Source: Capronia americana
Lineage: Eukaryota > Ascomycota > Eurotiomycetes > Chaetothyriales > Herpotrichiellaceae
Reading direction: 5' to 3'
NCBI GenBank assembly: GCA_016110215.1
Contig: JADWQD010000008.1
Span: forward strand, 1,798,001-1,862,000
Length of the DNA stretch: 64,000 nucleotides
Both the position numbers and the translations under genes were made by a program. The notes beneath the pieces were generated by a model. It worked only from the letters and a program-made list of their open reading frames with translations, ran no database searches and was not told the DNA's origin. Below, in pieces: positions 35,403 through 46,607 of the stretch (position 1 is its first letter; every line of letters starts with the position of its first letter).

Positions 35403-36118
35403 CTAGTAGTTGTTATCGTCGTCATATCTCGCATCGTTCCGGCCTTGATCATAGGCATTGTCCACATTGTCACCGAATCGCTCGACATCACCGACTTTGC
35501 GACCGGCCCAACCTGCAACGTCATCAGGCACGTCCTCCACGTCCTGTACCGCATTATCCCATTTGCGATCGATATCTTGGGGAATGTCTTCAACGTCTTG
35601 GACTTTTTCTCCTGTCCAGCGGGCCGCATTCTCCGGGAACTCCTCGACATCCTGAACTCCGTCACGGACATCATTTTCAACATCGTACTTGGCATCGTCG
35701 AGTTTGTCCTCTATCTTACTATCAGGGACGAACCGAAGCAAATATGGGTAGGGGACCACTCACCGACTTTCTCTCCCTCATGCATTAAGAGAGCACCGCC
35801 CAGGAGACCAGCAGCTGCGCCCAAGAAAGTGTTTCGGACATGGTGATCTTTCTTCTCCGGCTCTGGCTCGTCGTATCCTCTCTGCTCTTGTCCCCCGGAA
35901 CTTTGGTTGTAGCTTCTCTCACCGTAGCCGCCACCGCCATATGATGGTTGAGGATGTTGGAAAGTGCGTTCTCCGTTCTCGCGGTTGATGTAGAAGTATC
36001 GACCGTCGCGATCATCCCACTCGGCAACCCAAGGGTATGGCACTTGGGGCGGGCCTCCGTAGGCCTGAGGTTGGTTCTGGCCAGAGTAGCCTTGAGGTTG
36101 GTCGTTGTAGTAGGACAT
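35403..36118 (-). CDS. WW-domain protein with four 18-residue amphipathic repeats
   Basis: Two exons (36118-35764 and 35710-35403), 220 residues. The acceptor giving KVEDKLDD is chosen because the nearer AGs break the frame. N-terminus: Gln/Gly/Pro/Tyr-rich. A WW domain lies at about 28-56 (PYPWVAEWDDRDGRYFYINR...ERTFQHPQ), with the second signature Trp replaced by Phe. A Tyr/Gly/Ser-rich linker follows, then a Gly/Ala hydrophobic segment (FLGAAAGLLGGALL, about 98-111) resembling a glycine-zipper membrane helix. The C-terminal 100 residues hold four contiguous 18-residue units starting VQDVEEFPENAARWTGEK, VQDVEDIPQDIDRKWDNA, VQDVEDVPDDVAGWAGRK and VGDVERFGDNVDNAYDQG. WW domains bind proline-rich ligands. 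The repeats look like amphipathic, LEA- or apolipoprotein-like helices. Function is unknown; a membrane or stress-related adaptor is one guess. Confidence 0.78.
35442..35657 (-). repeat. Four 54-bp (18-codon) coding tandem repeats
   Basis: The unit V-x-D-V-E-x-x-x-x-D/E... recurs at exactly 18 residues four times inside the WW-protein gene. 18 residues equal five full alpha-helical turns, so the same helix face is presented by each unit. The units have diverged at DNA level, so this is an old duplication kept by selection. Confidence 0.75.
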
Positions 36119-36966
36119 TTCGAGGAGTTCTAGTCAAATGGGAGGAGCAGGATCCGGTTAGTTGAGGAAATCGAGGCTAGAGGGTAAAGAAGAAATGAAG
36201 ACTGGTAGAATTTATGGGCAGGGTGTGTTGGCAGTGGCGGCGACGGATGCTAGAATGAAAGTAAGCGGAATGTGATACGCCAAACAGAGCATGAAGGGGA
36301 ACGCAGGGCGTGGCACAAAACGAGAGGTGGCCGCCATAATTAGAGCTCCTGATCCGGAAGTTACCTATGGAGACTTGGAGGGGCAACTGAGTGGTCTGAT
36401 AACGTCACTTGGCGGACCCTCATGATGTTCTTATTGTTTGATGCAATGGACACACCTTGCAACCTTCTCTACCATCCGTAGTACAAGGTGTTTGCCCTCG
36501 CTTCAAGGTCAGATTGCGATGAGAATGGTCGAATCCAGAGTCCGGCTCGTCCCGAGCAAGCAGCCCATGCTACGTCACAGTCCAAAGTCAAGCTCACCCA
36601 AGCTTTGCCGATCAATGCTTGGTAGTTGAATGACTAACCGAAGCATGAGGAATGAGCACGCCCGCTTGTCGACTCCAACTTGGGTATCACTGCGATCTGG
36701 AGTGCAGGCACGGAGTGCAGGAAGTACAATCGCAATCATGGTGGAGGTAGGCGCGGCCACTGTTTCTGTGGATCAGCTACCTGAGGTTCCTCAGCGTGTC
36801 GAGACGATCTCTCTCATCTGAGTATGCTGTTATTCTTCCTCCCTTCTGCGCTCCTTTTATTACTCGGATCCTCGCCTTTATCTTTCCTCAACGCTCTAAA
36901 ACTGACCTAAAGGCACAATTACTTCGCCTCGCATGACAAATCAGCATTTTCCCTTCGCTCATTCAC
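36119..36966. other. Divergent promoter region (WW protein / MFS transporter)
   Basis: 850 bases between divergently transcribed genes. C/T-rich leaders are seen next to both start codons. No specific binding site was recognised. Confidence 0.45.
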
Positions 36967-39682
36967 ATGTACGCTGGTGGTCTCCATGAATTCCGCAACG
37001 GCAAACTGGCTCGGCGTCCCAGCAAAAGTAGTGCATCGGCCGCCGACTCTGGTAGAGCGCGCCTTGGTTATGGAGATGGCGCCAACGGAGAAGAATCCGA
37101 TGGCGATGCTGGCGTGATACTGTCCCAGAGCATGGCTCGAACCATTCGTGATCTGGAACGTCTTGTGGCAGAAGCCGTCGAGCTTGCTGAAACAGCAGGT
37201 GGCCCTGTCGACCGATCCTTACCGGACGAAACACGCCAGCATTTGTCGCGTCGGCCAACTTTAGGTCTTGCCAAGAAGATTAGCCAATACCTCGAGGACG
37301 TATCTTCGAAAATAAACGATACCGATCCTACAGAGAACAGCGAGTCTCCGAGGTCGAACTCGGCTCCGCCTGAATCGCCGTTACCCCAGGACAAGAAAGA
37401 GACAGAAGTTGAGACACGTCGCTGCCAAGGAGCTTGTAGTGCCGATAATCTGGTCGTACTGCCACCAGAACCAATCGCCGAGCCCTGGTACGAGAAGAAG
37501 ACAGAACTGTTCCGGAGCAGGGCATCAGCGGAGGCGAGCTCAAGGTCCCCTAGAGTAACAAGGCCCTTTCTCTCACCTCCTCAAATCGGGCCTCGGACCA
37601 CTTCCGCAAGACGGGATAACGAGAGCCGATATCTTACGTCGCCTACGCCAGCCATCCAGTTGAATGGCGACGAGCTGAAGGTTCACTTCGAGGAAGACAA
37701 GGAACCGCTGCTTCGAGCACCCAAATCTGGTCATGAAAGACACTTCAGTCAGATGTTTGGAGTTCCTTCCCGACATGTGAGCATCAACATGGCACATCCA
37801 GCGCCATACCCCGATTACAAGATCGACCTCAACGGTACCCGGCATGTCGATATTGCTAAGAGCCCAGACGACTTGAACGTTCACAGTACTTGTCATCATG
37901 CTCCGGTGGCACGGAATTGGCCAAGCTCGCGGAAGCGTTTCGCTGCATGGATGAGCTGCATCAACACCGCGTGCGTCGGTATACTCATCGGCATATATGC
38001 AGGAGAAGTGCCTGCAATACAGTACGTGATTGTCGACATCAACCGACAGGTCATCCTTGGGAACGTATTCCTATACGTAGGCTTGGCCATTTCCACCGTG
38101 ATTTTCTGGCCACTGCCTCTCCTGCACGGAAGGAAGCCTTATACCCTTGTATCCCTGGCGTCAGCATTGTGCTTGCAGATACCGCAGGGAGTCATGGTAC
38201 TCTCTTTCAGAGATCCAGACGTGCAGAGGTACCGCATCATCTTGCTTTTGTCCCGTGGTCTCTCGGGGTTTGCTCTTGGATTCGCCAACATCAACAATTT
38301 CGCAACATTGCTGGATGTCTTTGGTGCATCGCTGCAGAGTGATGAATCGGAGGAACAAGGCAGTCCATACGACGTCCGCAGACATGGCGGAGGAATGGGT
38401 CTGTGGCTAGGAATCTGGTCGTCTTGCTCTGTTGGCACAATCAGCATTGGTTTCTTGATAGGAGCGATTATCATCAACGGGACGTCAGTGGACTGGGGCT
38501 TTTGGATCTCATCGCTGTTGCTGATGTTTGTCACCCTCCTTAACGTCATGGCACCGGAAGTACGTCGATCTGCCTTCCGTCGAACGATTGCAGAGATCAC
38601 CGGGGAAGGAGGCAGCTTCAGCAGGGTTGCTCGTGGCGAGATTAAGTTCCATCTCACTAGAAATGGGCCGTACTGGTGGGGGGAGGAGATTCTGGCCGGT
38701 ATCCGTTTGAGCTGGCGCATGGCCAAGCAGCCAGGCTTTTTGGTGCTTTCAATCTATGGCGCCTGGGTTTATGCGCAATTCATCCTGGTGATCATGGTGA
38801 GTTTCAGGCAATACTGATTGTACCCATCGCTAACATCAGAAGTTGCTCGGCGCATTGGCCTCGACTCAGTACCGGTTACACGCAAATGAAGTCGGCCTCT
38901 GCGTCTTCTCTCTCGCTCTTGGATCGGCTTTGGCAATACCTTTTCAGACAGGTTCCTGGTTCAGTCGATCTCGTTATCGCCCATCTCGGACCGACAGCAT
39001 GACATTTCAAAAGGCAATGGTCTGGTCGTCGCATACTGTACGACGTATGTTGTACACCTTGTTCCTGCCGCTCACAGCGATTGGATACTCACTTTCCTCG
39101 AGGGATCCGCCGTTTCCAATTGGAGTGCCGTGCCTTTTCGCCGGTCTCGTCGGCTTCGGCGCGAACCTAGCCATCGCGGAGTGTTTTGCTTTACAGATGA
39201 GCACATTCGATACATCAGACTTGCAACCAGGTATGACTGGTCGACCGGCTCGAAAATCCATTACGGGACGCATTCGGGAGCAAAGAACCAATTTCTCCTG
39301 CTATCCACGAGTCAGTGCCGGCATTGCAGTAACTCAGTCCCTCATGTTCGTATTCGGTGCAGTCGCCACAGGCGTTGGTGGTCGCGTGGAACGAAGATAT
39401 GGTGCAGCACGATCCGCTGGCATTGTCGCAGGTGTTCTTATGGCGCTGACACTTGCTCTCACCGTCGTCCTGTACAAGTGGAAGAGCGTCCAAATGATTC
39501 CTGCTGGTCGAGATCGTGCCAGGGAGGAGGATGCGGAGAGTTGGGAGCCTGTAATATTGGGTTTACCAAGCGGATTCACACGCAAGATAAACACCCTTGA
39601 AGCAGGCGATTACAGCCGATGGTCAGAGATTCGACGTCGGAACCACTTGACAACGGAGCTTCGAGAGGTTGAAGGGCTCTAG
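36967..39682 (+). CDS. MFS transporter with long cytosolic N-terminus
   Basis: Two exons (36967-38796 and 38840-39682; GTGAGT donor, ATCAG acceptor), 890 residues. The first about 320 residues are hydrophilic and probably cytosolic: Ser/Arg-rich, with a helix MARTIRDLERLVAEAVELAET and phosphorylatable Ser/Thr-Pro sites. The transporter core starts at AAWMSCINTACVGILIGIYAGEVPAIQY and has about 12 hydrophobic spans, with an intracellular Arg-containing loop (LHGRKPYTLVSLASALCLQI) matching the MFS loop 2-3 motif. The intron lies between spans 6 and 7 (after FILVIM). A hydrophilic C-tail ends in acidic/basic residues. It resembles an uncharacterised clade of fungal MFS proteins distantly related to DHA1 drug and polyamine exporters. 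The substrate is unknown. The next gene downstream is a second MFS on the same strand, but the two share no close similarity. Confidence 0.85.
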
Positions 39683-40797
39683 AATTTGTGCAAGCCGTGT
39701 TCAGATAGTTGGACTAATGAACGTCGCTCCCGATCCTGCTCTGTACCGTCGACTGTTGCATGTGCCAGTAGAGGGTCCTCGGTGCCTTCAAGAAACCCTT
39801 CGAAGCGTTGGGCTGCCACGAAATGTCGGAGCTTGGAGAGCTTGATACTCGACAAGGCAGGCGTGAGCGAATTAACGTTCAATAGCCGCAACACTCAGAG
39901 ATCTGATAGACGACGCATTTATCCCTGGGCATGGATCTCTTTTCTTGGTCTGCACGCCAGCTTTGTCAGCGGTTAGTGCGTGAGAAACAACTGAAATCGG
40001 CGCCGCCACGATCCCACAAAAGGGTTACCTCCAGCTGATTCAGCGTGCATTCAGGTGAGTTGATTGGCTTCCCTGTCGCTTGGCCCGGCAAAACACTGGC
40101 GATAAAGGGAGCTTTCGACTGTAATGCTCCTTGTCCACAGGAGGCAGTAGTGGCCGCACTGGTACGGGCGCCAATCTTATTTGACTGACTCCCTCGAGCA
40201 TTGCAGCTTAAATAATAACGCGCCGCTGTTGCTTGTTTTTAGGCGTGCCAAGTGAGCGCATGAGCTTATGGCGGGGGCAGCGCGCGGGCAAGATGTCATT
40301 ATTTGGCAGTCGCTGCGCCGCCCATGCCGTGTAATCGCTTCTCCGCTTTCTTCTGGTCTCAAAGCTTTACCACGCGCATTGCTGCGGCCGAAAAGCATCA
40401 TAGACACACTCTTTCCGATTGCATCCATTGGCGGCTTTCTTATTCCACACCTATGTCGATCGATTGCGGCTTGGATAAAATATAAATCCCCTCGTTTGCG
40501 CCTCAGTCCCGATCGTACAACCTCAACCTTCATTATCATTCACCCGTCGCTCGTGTCACCCCCGCCCTCGCTTCGACCCATCGCCGGATTGCAGTCCTGT
40601 CTCCGCCGGTACCTGGTTGTCGGCTCTGCCGAATGTACGACGGCCCGAACGTACGCTTTGGTCTTACAGTGTCGCACGAAGCACAACGTCTGCAACCTGC
40701 CGTCGTTAACCGCGAGCCCCAACGAGCCTCCTAGATAAAAGAAGCACCCCACTACTTGGTCAAGGAGCGAGAGCAACGCGCTCAAAACCCTGCGATT
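39683..40797. other. Intergenic: promoter and leader of the DHA1 transporter
   Basis: 1.1 kb between two plus-strand transporter genes. The last 300 bases contain a TATA-like sequence (separate entry) followed by C/T-rich leader. No gene was recognised. Confidence 0.45.
40481..40487 (+). promoter_or_regulatory. Candidate TATA box of the DHA1 transporter gene
   Basis: TATAAAT within an AT-rich island (GGATAAAATATAAATCC) surrounded by GC-richer DNA and followed by pyrimidine-rich sequence. It lies about 310 bases before the ATG at 40798, which implies a long 5' leader. Only a consensus match. Confidence 0.3.
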
Positions 40798-42914
40798 ATG
40801 GATATCGTCGATCGAGACATGGAGCGGGCGGAAGTCCAGGCCACGCGACAATGGTCCCACGAGAGCAAGGAGCGCCGGTCATTGCGCAGCCACACATCGC
40901 AACGGTCGATAGGATCCAGCTCATCTGGTTCCAGTACCGACTCGACTCCTGATATGGACAGAATAGCCACCGCGGGAGCGTCGAGCGCGACCATGCCTTC
41001 ATATCGGGCCGCCAGGACAAGGACACATCCGATTGAAGACCTTAGAACGGAAACACATCGCTTGCAGCATATCCAAACAGTGGGAGCCAGTGTGAAGTCC
41101 AAGGCAGACACGAGACCTCTACCTGAGTTTGGAGGTGGGAAACCATATCCGCCGGATCTCCCACCGAGGGAAGAGTATGTGGTCGAGTTTGATGGGAAGG
41201 ATGACCCCCTACATCCCCAAAATTGGCCTTTCAAGAGAAAGTGAGCGGACAAGGGAGCTAACGTGCGTGACTGGGCGCTGATTGAATTACAGATTATACA
41301 TGGGCGCGATCCTGGCATACGTGTGCTTGTGCAGTACCTTCACGTCCTCCATCTTTTCCGCCTCTACCTTCAGCGTAGCCGCTCACTTCAGAGTATCCCC
41401 TGAGGTAGCGACCTTGAGCACGTCTTTGTATGTCCTCGGATATGCATTCGGACCTCTAATTTGGGGTCCATTCTCAGAATTGCAAGGTAGAGGATCTCAT
41501 GGTGGACGCAAAGAGACGTGCTGACAGCGTAATCAGGCCGAAAACTACCAATCATGATCGCCATGTTTGGGTTTTCCGTCTTCTGCTTCGGCTGTGCCAC
41601 AGGAAAGGACCTTCAGACTGTCATGATCTGCCGATTCTTCACGGGCTTCTTTGGATCATGTCCGTTGGCCGTGGTTGCCGCCGTATTCGCCGACATGTTC
41701 GACAACACGCAGAGAGGTACTGCCATTGTGATATTTTCATCAATGGTTTTCATGGGCCCGATGCTCGGACCGTTCATCGGAGGTTTCATCAACAAATCAT
41801 CCCTCGGATGGCGCTGGAATTTGTATATACCAGGCATAATGGGCTCGGTTGCCGTCATTCTGGTCGTCGTTTTCATTCATGAATCCTATGCGCCCATTGT
41901 CTTGGTCAATAAAGCTGCCGAATTGCGTCGCCGAACGAAGAACTGGGGGATCCACGCGAAACAAGAGGAAGTCGAAGTGGACTTCAGGGAACTGGTGACT
42001 AAGAATTTTTCCCGCCCAATTCGACTCCTCATCTCGGAGCCCATCATTCTGGCAATCACGTGCTACATGTCCTTCATCTATGGCCTCCTGTACTGCTTCC
42101 TGACGGCATACCCACTGGTGTTCCAGGGCGTTCATCACATCACACCTGGTGTGGCAGGCCTGCCTTTTTTTGGGATGGTCTGCGGCATATTTATAGTGGC
42201 GGGCTATATCATTTGGGACTCGAAGAATTACAACAGAAAGCTTGCCGCAAATGGCGGAATCCCGGTGCCAGAATGGCGACTTCCACCGGTCATGGTCGGA
42301 GGCGTTTTATTCGCAGCCGGTCTCTTTTGGTTCGGCTGGACGGGGTACAAGGAGTCGATCCATTGGATTGTCCCGACTCTGTCCGGCCTATTTACAGGCT
42401 TCGGTCTGTTGGCCATCTTCATCTGCTGCTTCAACTACTTGATTGACTCGTATCTCATGTTGTAAGTTTGGCACCGTCTCACCTATGGCCTCAATTAACA
42501 CGATTCAGCGCGGCCTCTGCAATCGCAGCAAACACCTTCCTCCGATCCTGCCTTGCCGCCGGCTTTCCATTATTTTCCCGGCAGATGTTCGACAACCTCG
42601 GAATCGAATGGGCAGGTACACTTCTTGGCGGTATCGCAGCCCTCTGCGTGCCGATTCCAATCGCCTTTTACTTCTTTGGCAAGCGACTTCGCCAGAAGTC
42701 CAAGTTCGCCCCTACCATGCAGATTAAGAAACCCATGGACGAGGAGAGCGCCAGCGATGACAGCGACCACGACGCTAATATGGCTGCGTTGCACGCGACG
42801 AGGAGCCAGGCACACCATGACCTGGAGATTCGAAGCAGGAGAAGTCGAACGAATGGAAGCTTGATGACTACGCCGAGCAATGCCGCGGCCGGGGATCCAG
42901 AGAAGGTTTCATAG
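40798..42914 (+). CDS. MFS drug/polyamine transporter (DHA1 family)
   Basis: Four exons: 40798-41240, 41293-41486, 41537-42461 and 42509-42914; 655 residues. The N-terminal about 145 residues are hydrophilic and Ser/Arg-rich, ending with the family signature DDPLHPQNWPFKRK just before span 1. The core has 12 spans. It carries LYVLGYAFGPLIWGPFSELQGRKLPI (loop 2-3 motif GxxxDRxGRK-like, rebuilt by splicing intron 2), RFFTGFFGSCPLAVVAAVFADMF, and MVFMGPMLGPFIGGF (motif C, typical of antiporters). These place it with the TPO/FLU1-like polyamine and azole exporters of the plasma membrane. The C-tail is long, with an acidic patch (DEESASDDSDHD). Intron positions fall between spans, and all phases fit. 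The drug or polyamine specificity cannot be told. Confidence 0.9.
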
Positions 42915-44032
42915 CATGAAACGGCCGCTAACGATACGCATCCAGCAAGTGGAAATATTCCGGACGCAGCGGGTTGGAACCCTACAATCTCGACTTCAGC
43001 AGGTTAGGACAATGCGGACTCGAGAGGATTGTCTTCTGCGACAACTGTCGGCTGCTGAGCTCTAGCCGTGCAAGATGGGATTGTGGATAGATATTGCCAG
43101 TGTAGCGGCTTGCGGTGTGCATATTCTTTCACGGTCGAAAATAAAACATCATTCGTCGATGAGTTGTTTTGCAACAGGCTACCCTTGCGGTAAGCCTCAA
43201 CGTCTCACATTTTCCGTATTGTTAGGCGGCTGCAGGAATTCGCACGAAATTTGACCGAAAGGGCCGAATGCGCAAGGATGGGTTCTGAACATATATAGTC
43301 TCGACATCCGCCTTGCTCGGCATTCTCTCTCGCCTTCTTAGCGCCCATGCTCATGTTCCTGTTGGCATGAAATTCTACGAGAGAGATGAGCTCGTTGCTC
43401 AAAGAGTGAGTCCAACTTGTCACGTGCATCTCTCTTTCCAATGACCCGCGAATGTCGGTTCCTGCTGAGTCTTTCGTCCTACCAGTCCAAGACTTGCCGC
43501 GTTGATATGGTTCCGAAACATCCAAGGCCAACAGCGACACGACGCTGGAGAAGGAATCACAAACGCTCCGCGCCGGGACCTGGAACTTGGCGTTCGTGAG
43601 GATGATTGGGGGATTGTCTGACAAGTGGCGGAGGTTCGCAGTGTCCCAACTGCCGAAGCGCCGCGAGGAAGAGCTCTGCATAGCTCCACATTGTGGCTCT
43701 CGAATCAATCAGAACTCACCAGATGCTCAGCGGAGGGACCGAGGCGCGGTGGATAGGCTTTCTCTATGCTCGATGCCCAGAGCATTCCTGCTAATCGGGG
43801 CTCTTGACGCAACCATGATGCTTACAGCATCATCACCAACCACAACTGACAAATCGCGGAATTGGCTCCAGCCTCGCCCATGTGCTCCACCAGGAATGAG
43901 CGTACAAACCCAAGTTTCGAGAATCATCCGCGCCAATCCACTCGATCCTGCAGACACCGTCCACATTTCAACAGCATCGCACCATAGTTCGGTTTAGATC
44001 CGACATACGAGTAGAAAACTCGGCAGGAAAAA
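42915..44032. other. Intergenic, no gene seen
   Basis: 1.1 kb between the transporter and the nitroreductase gene. The longest frames (43205-43708 minus and 43587-43997 plus) overlap each other and show no family pattern. Confidence 0.4.
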
Positions 44033-44913
44033 ATGCGTCTCCCAGCGCCTCAAACGTACAGATACTTAAGCTTCCGATCTGCTCGTTTCACCTCCACCTC
44101 ACTCCCACCTCTCACACGACCCATCACCAGATCAACAGCACCTCTCGCCAGCCTACGAACGACCATTCCACAAACTCGTCAACTCACGTCATCAACGAGC
44201 AAGATGTCATCAGACAGTTTCCTAGAGGCTGTCAAGTCGCGCCGCACATACTACGCCCTCTCCAGTGAATCTCCCATCTCGGACAAGAAGATCCACGAAA
44301 TCGTTGATGCCGCCGTCACGCACGTGCCCAGCTCTTTCAACTCGCAATCCACTCGTGTGGTCGTCCTGTTGAACGAAGAGCACAAGAAACTGTGGGGCGA
44401 TATCGTCATTCCGATCATTAAATCCGTTGCGCCTCCAGAAGCATGGCCATCTTCCGAGCAGAAGCTCAATGGCTTCAAGGCGGCTTATGGCACAATTCTG
44501 TTCTACGAGGAACCAAAGGATGTCGCCAAGTTGCAGGAACAGTATCCGCTATACGCCGATAAATTCCCGCAATGGAGCGAGCATACGAACGCCATGCACC
44601 AGTACGTCTGTAAGTACTTATCCCCGCTCCCTTGACGCCTGTTGTTTTTTCGATGCTGTTGTCGGTCCGTGGTCGAATTGAATTGCTGACTAAGCGTCTG
44701 CTAGTGTGGACCGCTCTCGAGAAAGAAGGATTCGGCGCCAACCTGCAACACTACAACCCATTGATTGACGAGAAGATTGCCTCGACATGGAACGTTCCCC
44801 AGAACTGGAGTTTGAAGGCTCAACTCGTGTTTGGCAAGCCTGCTGCCGACACCTACCCCAAGACCTTCAAGCCTCTCGAGGAGAGAGTCTTCATTCACGG
44901 TGCCAAGGAATAG
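44033..44913 (+). CDS. Nitroreductase-family oxidoreductase (Hbn1/Frm2-like)
   Basis: Two exons (44033-44609 and 44705-44913), 261 residues from the first ATG or 204 from the ATG at 44204. The catalytic part starts at DSFLEAVKSRRTYYALSSESPISDKKIHEIV, with the FMN-binding Arg pair (SRR), followed by HVPSSFNSQSTRVVVLL. Then come GTILFYEE and, across the intron, GANLQHYNPLIDEKIASTW and PAADTYPKTFKPLEERV. This is the pattern of the fungal Frm2/Hbn1 nitroreductase-like group linked to lipid signalling and oxidative stress in yeast. The 57 residues before the second Met contain many Arg, Ser and Thr and no Asp or Glu, so they look like a mitochondrial presequence. Two initiation sites could give mitochondrial and cytosolic forms. 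Confidence 0.88.
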
Positions 44914-46607
44914 ATGTCAACCAGCATTTGGTGATTCTCGCCCAGGCTAGGGCTCTGCAGAGCGTTTGACAGCGTGTGAAGAGAAGAGAAGATAGAGATG
45001 TAAAATTGTTGGGGTTCAACTGATGGACTTCTAGCGACCAAATTCCCAAGACCATGACCACTTTGTGCCTTTCCTTGAGGAAGCACTTTCCTAAGATGAT
45101 AAAATCGCCTCCACTTCTCCGCTTTGCTATATCATATCTGCGTTTCCAGCCCCCGGCACCATTTCTGCTGACAGAATTAAGATCTTTACCGTTGTGCCAA
45201 ATCAGACGCCGCCTCCGGAACGAAAACCATCGACCCATCTAACGACTTGCTCGCATGCCAGCATCGTTGACGGGAAATACCAGTGTCAACCACCTCCCTG
45301 TCGAGTCCGAGTTCGACAATTGCTTACTTATTGCCAATTAGGGAGAACGGTGCCGAAGGAACAAAGACACTCAACGCTTTATCTCCCCTCGTCAACGTCG
45401 TGGCTTAAGCTCAAATTATCTCTCGACTTCCAGATGCGACATACAAAGACAGAGGTTTGCTCTGTGGACGGCTTTCCTTCCACTGACATGTTCACGGTTC
45501 TCAACTGTGTTCTGCGCACCTTGTTAGCGCGTCTCAGGGGCGATTGGTATCTTCACCATGGTTTCTGTTGGTGGTTACTGGGTGCTGTGCGGCAACTTCA
45601 CGGTTGGCAGTGCTGCTGACGCGACGAGAATTATGGTGAAGGTGCCACTGCCTTGGAACGCGTTATTAACTTCTTCCGTAGAGCCTTTATGATTTTTATA
45701 TCGATCAGTTCCCGGCTTATGTGATACTCCAGTGCCTCTTTCCCCACCGACCTGGTAAGTTGATAGAAAATCTGGAGTCGTACCAAACTTTCCTCGACAG
45801 CATGGAATCTTGCGGTACCGTGGCCGAGCATGCCCTCACCCTTTTGCGAATGCGGATTTCAGGTCCCGTTACCGAAGCGAACTTGGCCCAACCTGTTCTT
45901 CAGTTCCGCCCCAGAGTTGCTCGCCTCATGCGGCACCCTATCTCTCCAAAGAAGACCTTATGAACACGAGCCTTGTCGCAAGTCTTTCAGAGATGCTATA
46001 AAACTAGAGCGTAAGTCAAATCAGTGCCCTCACATCCTTTGCTGCCGGGGTTTAATCCTATGATACAGTATCGTGTTTCGAAGCGTCCGCTGGCGGCTTC
46101 CCGTGCCAAAACCAGACAGAGCCCGTATTACAATCAAAGCCCACTTATTACAGTACCAGGTCCATTCGTCTGCACGAGAGGACACGGTCTCGCAACGGGC
46201 TTGAACGATCAACCTGACCTTTTTCGTACAATTCGACATCTGTATCTTGAGTTCAGCCGACCTTGCTATGACTGTTACCCCCGAAATGACGCCACCCTTC
46301 ACTGCCCAAGCGGTCGGCCGCCTAGGATAGCCACCACGAATGGAAACAATATTCGTTATGCCCCATCCCGATACTTCCACGCCACGCAGCTTCTAGAAGC
46401 TCCCAAGCAGAAACAGTCTCGATTGCTTGACAGATATGTTGGTTGATCCCCTGTCCTGACAGCCTCGCTCCGTCGCATATGGATGGATGGGAAGACGGAT
46501 GGATTCTCGGCTAGGATAGTGACTTGGCCAGCAAAGTCAGTCACGGGGGATCCCATGATTCTTACCTCACACTTACTGTACTGTGATACTTGCACGTCCA
46601 TCGCCTC
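44914..46607. other. Long intergenic, no gene seen
   Basis: 1.7 kb between convergent genes. Short frames on both strands have no family motif. Some (45721-45963) have coding-like stretches but stop soon and lack splice support. Confidence 0.35.

Noticed and set aside
40756..40797. Upstream in-frame extension of the DHA1 transporter
   Set aside because: The extension starts with TTG; the ATG at 40798 is the first in-frame Met and lies in normal context.
43205..43997. Overlapping frames of 136 and 167 residues
   Set aside because: They lie on opposite strands of partly the same DNA with no recognisable domain.
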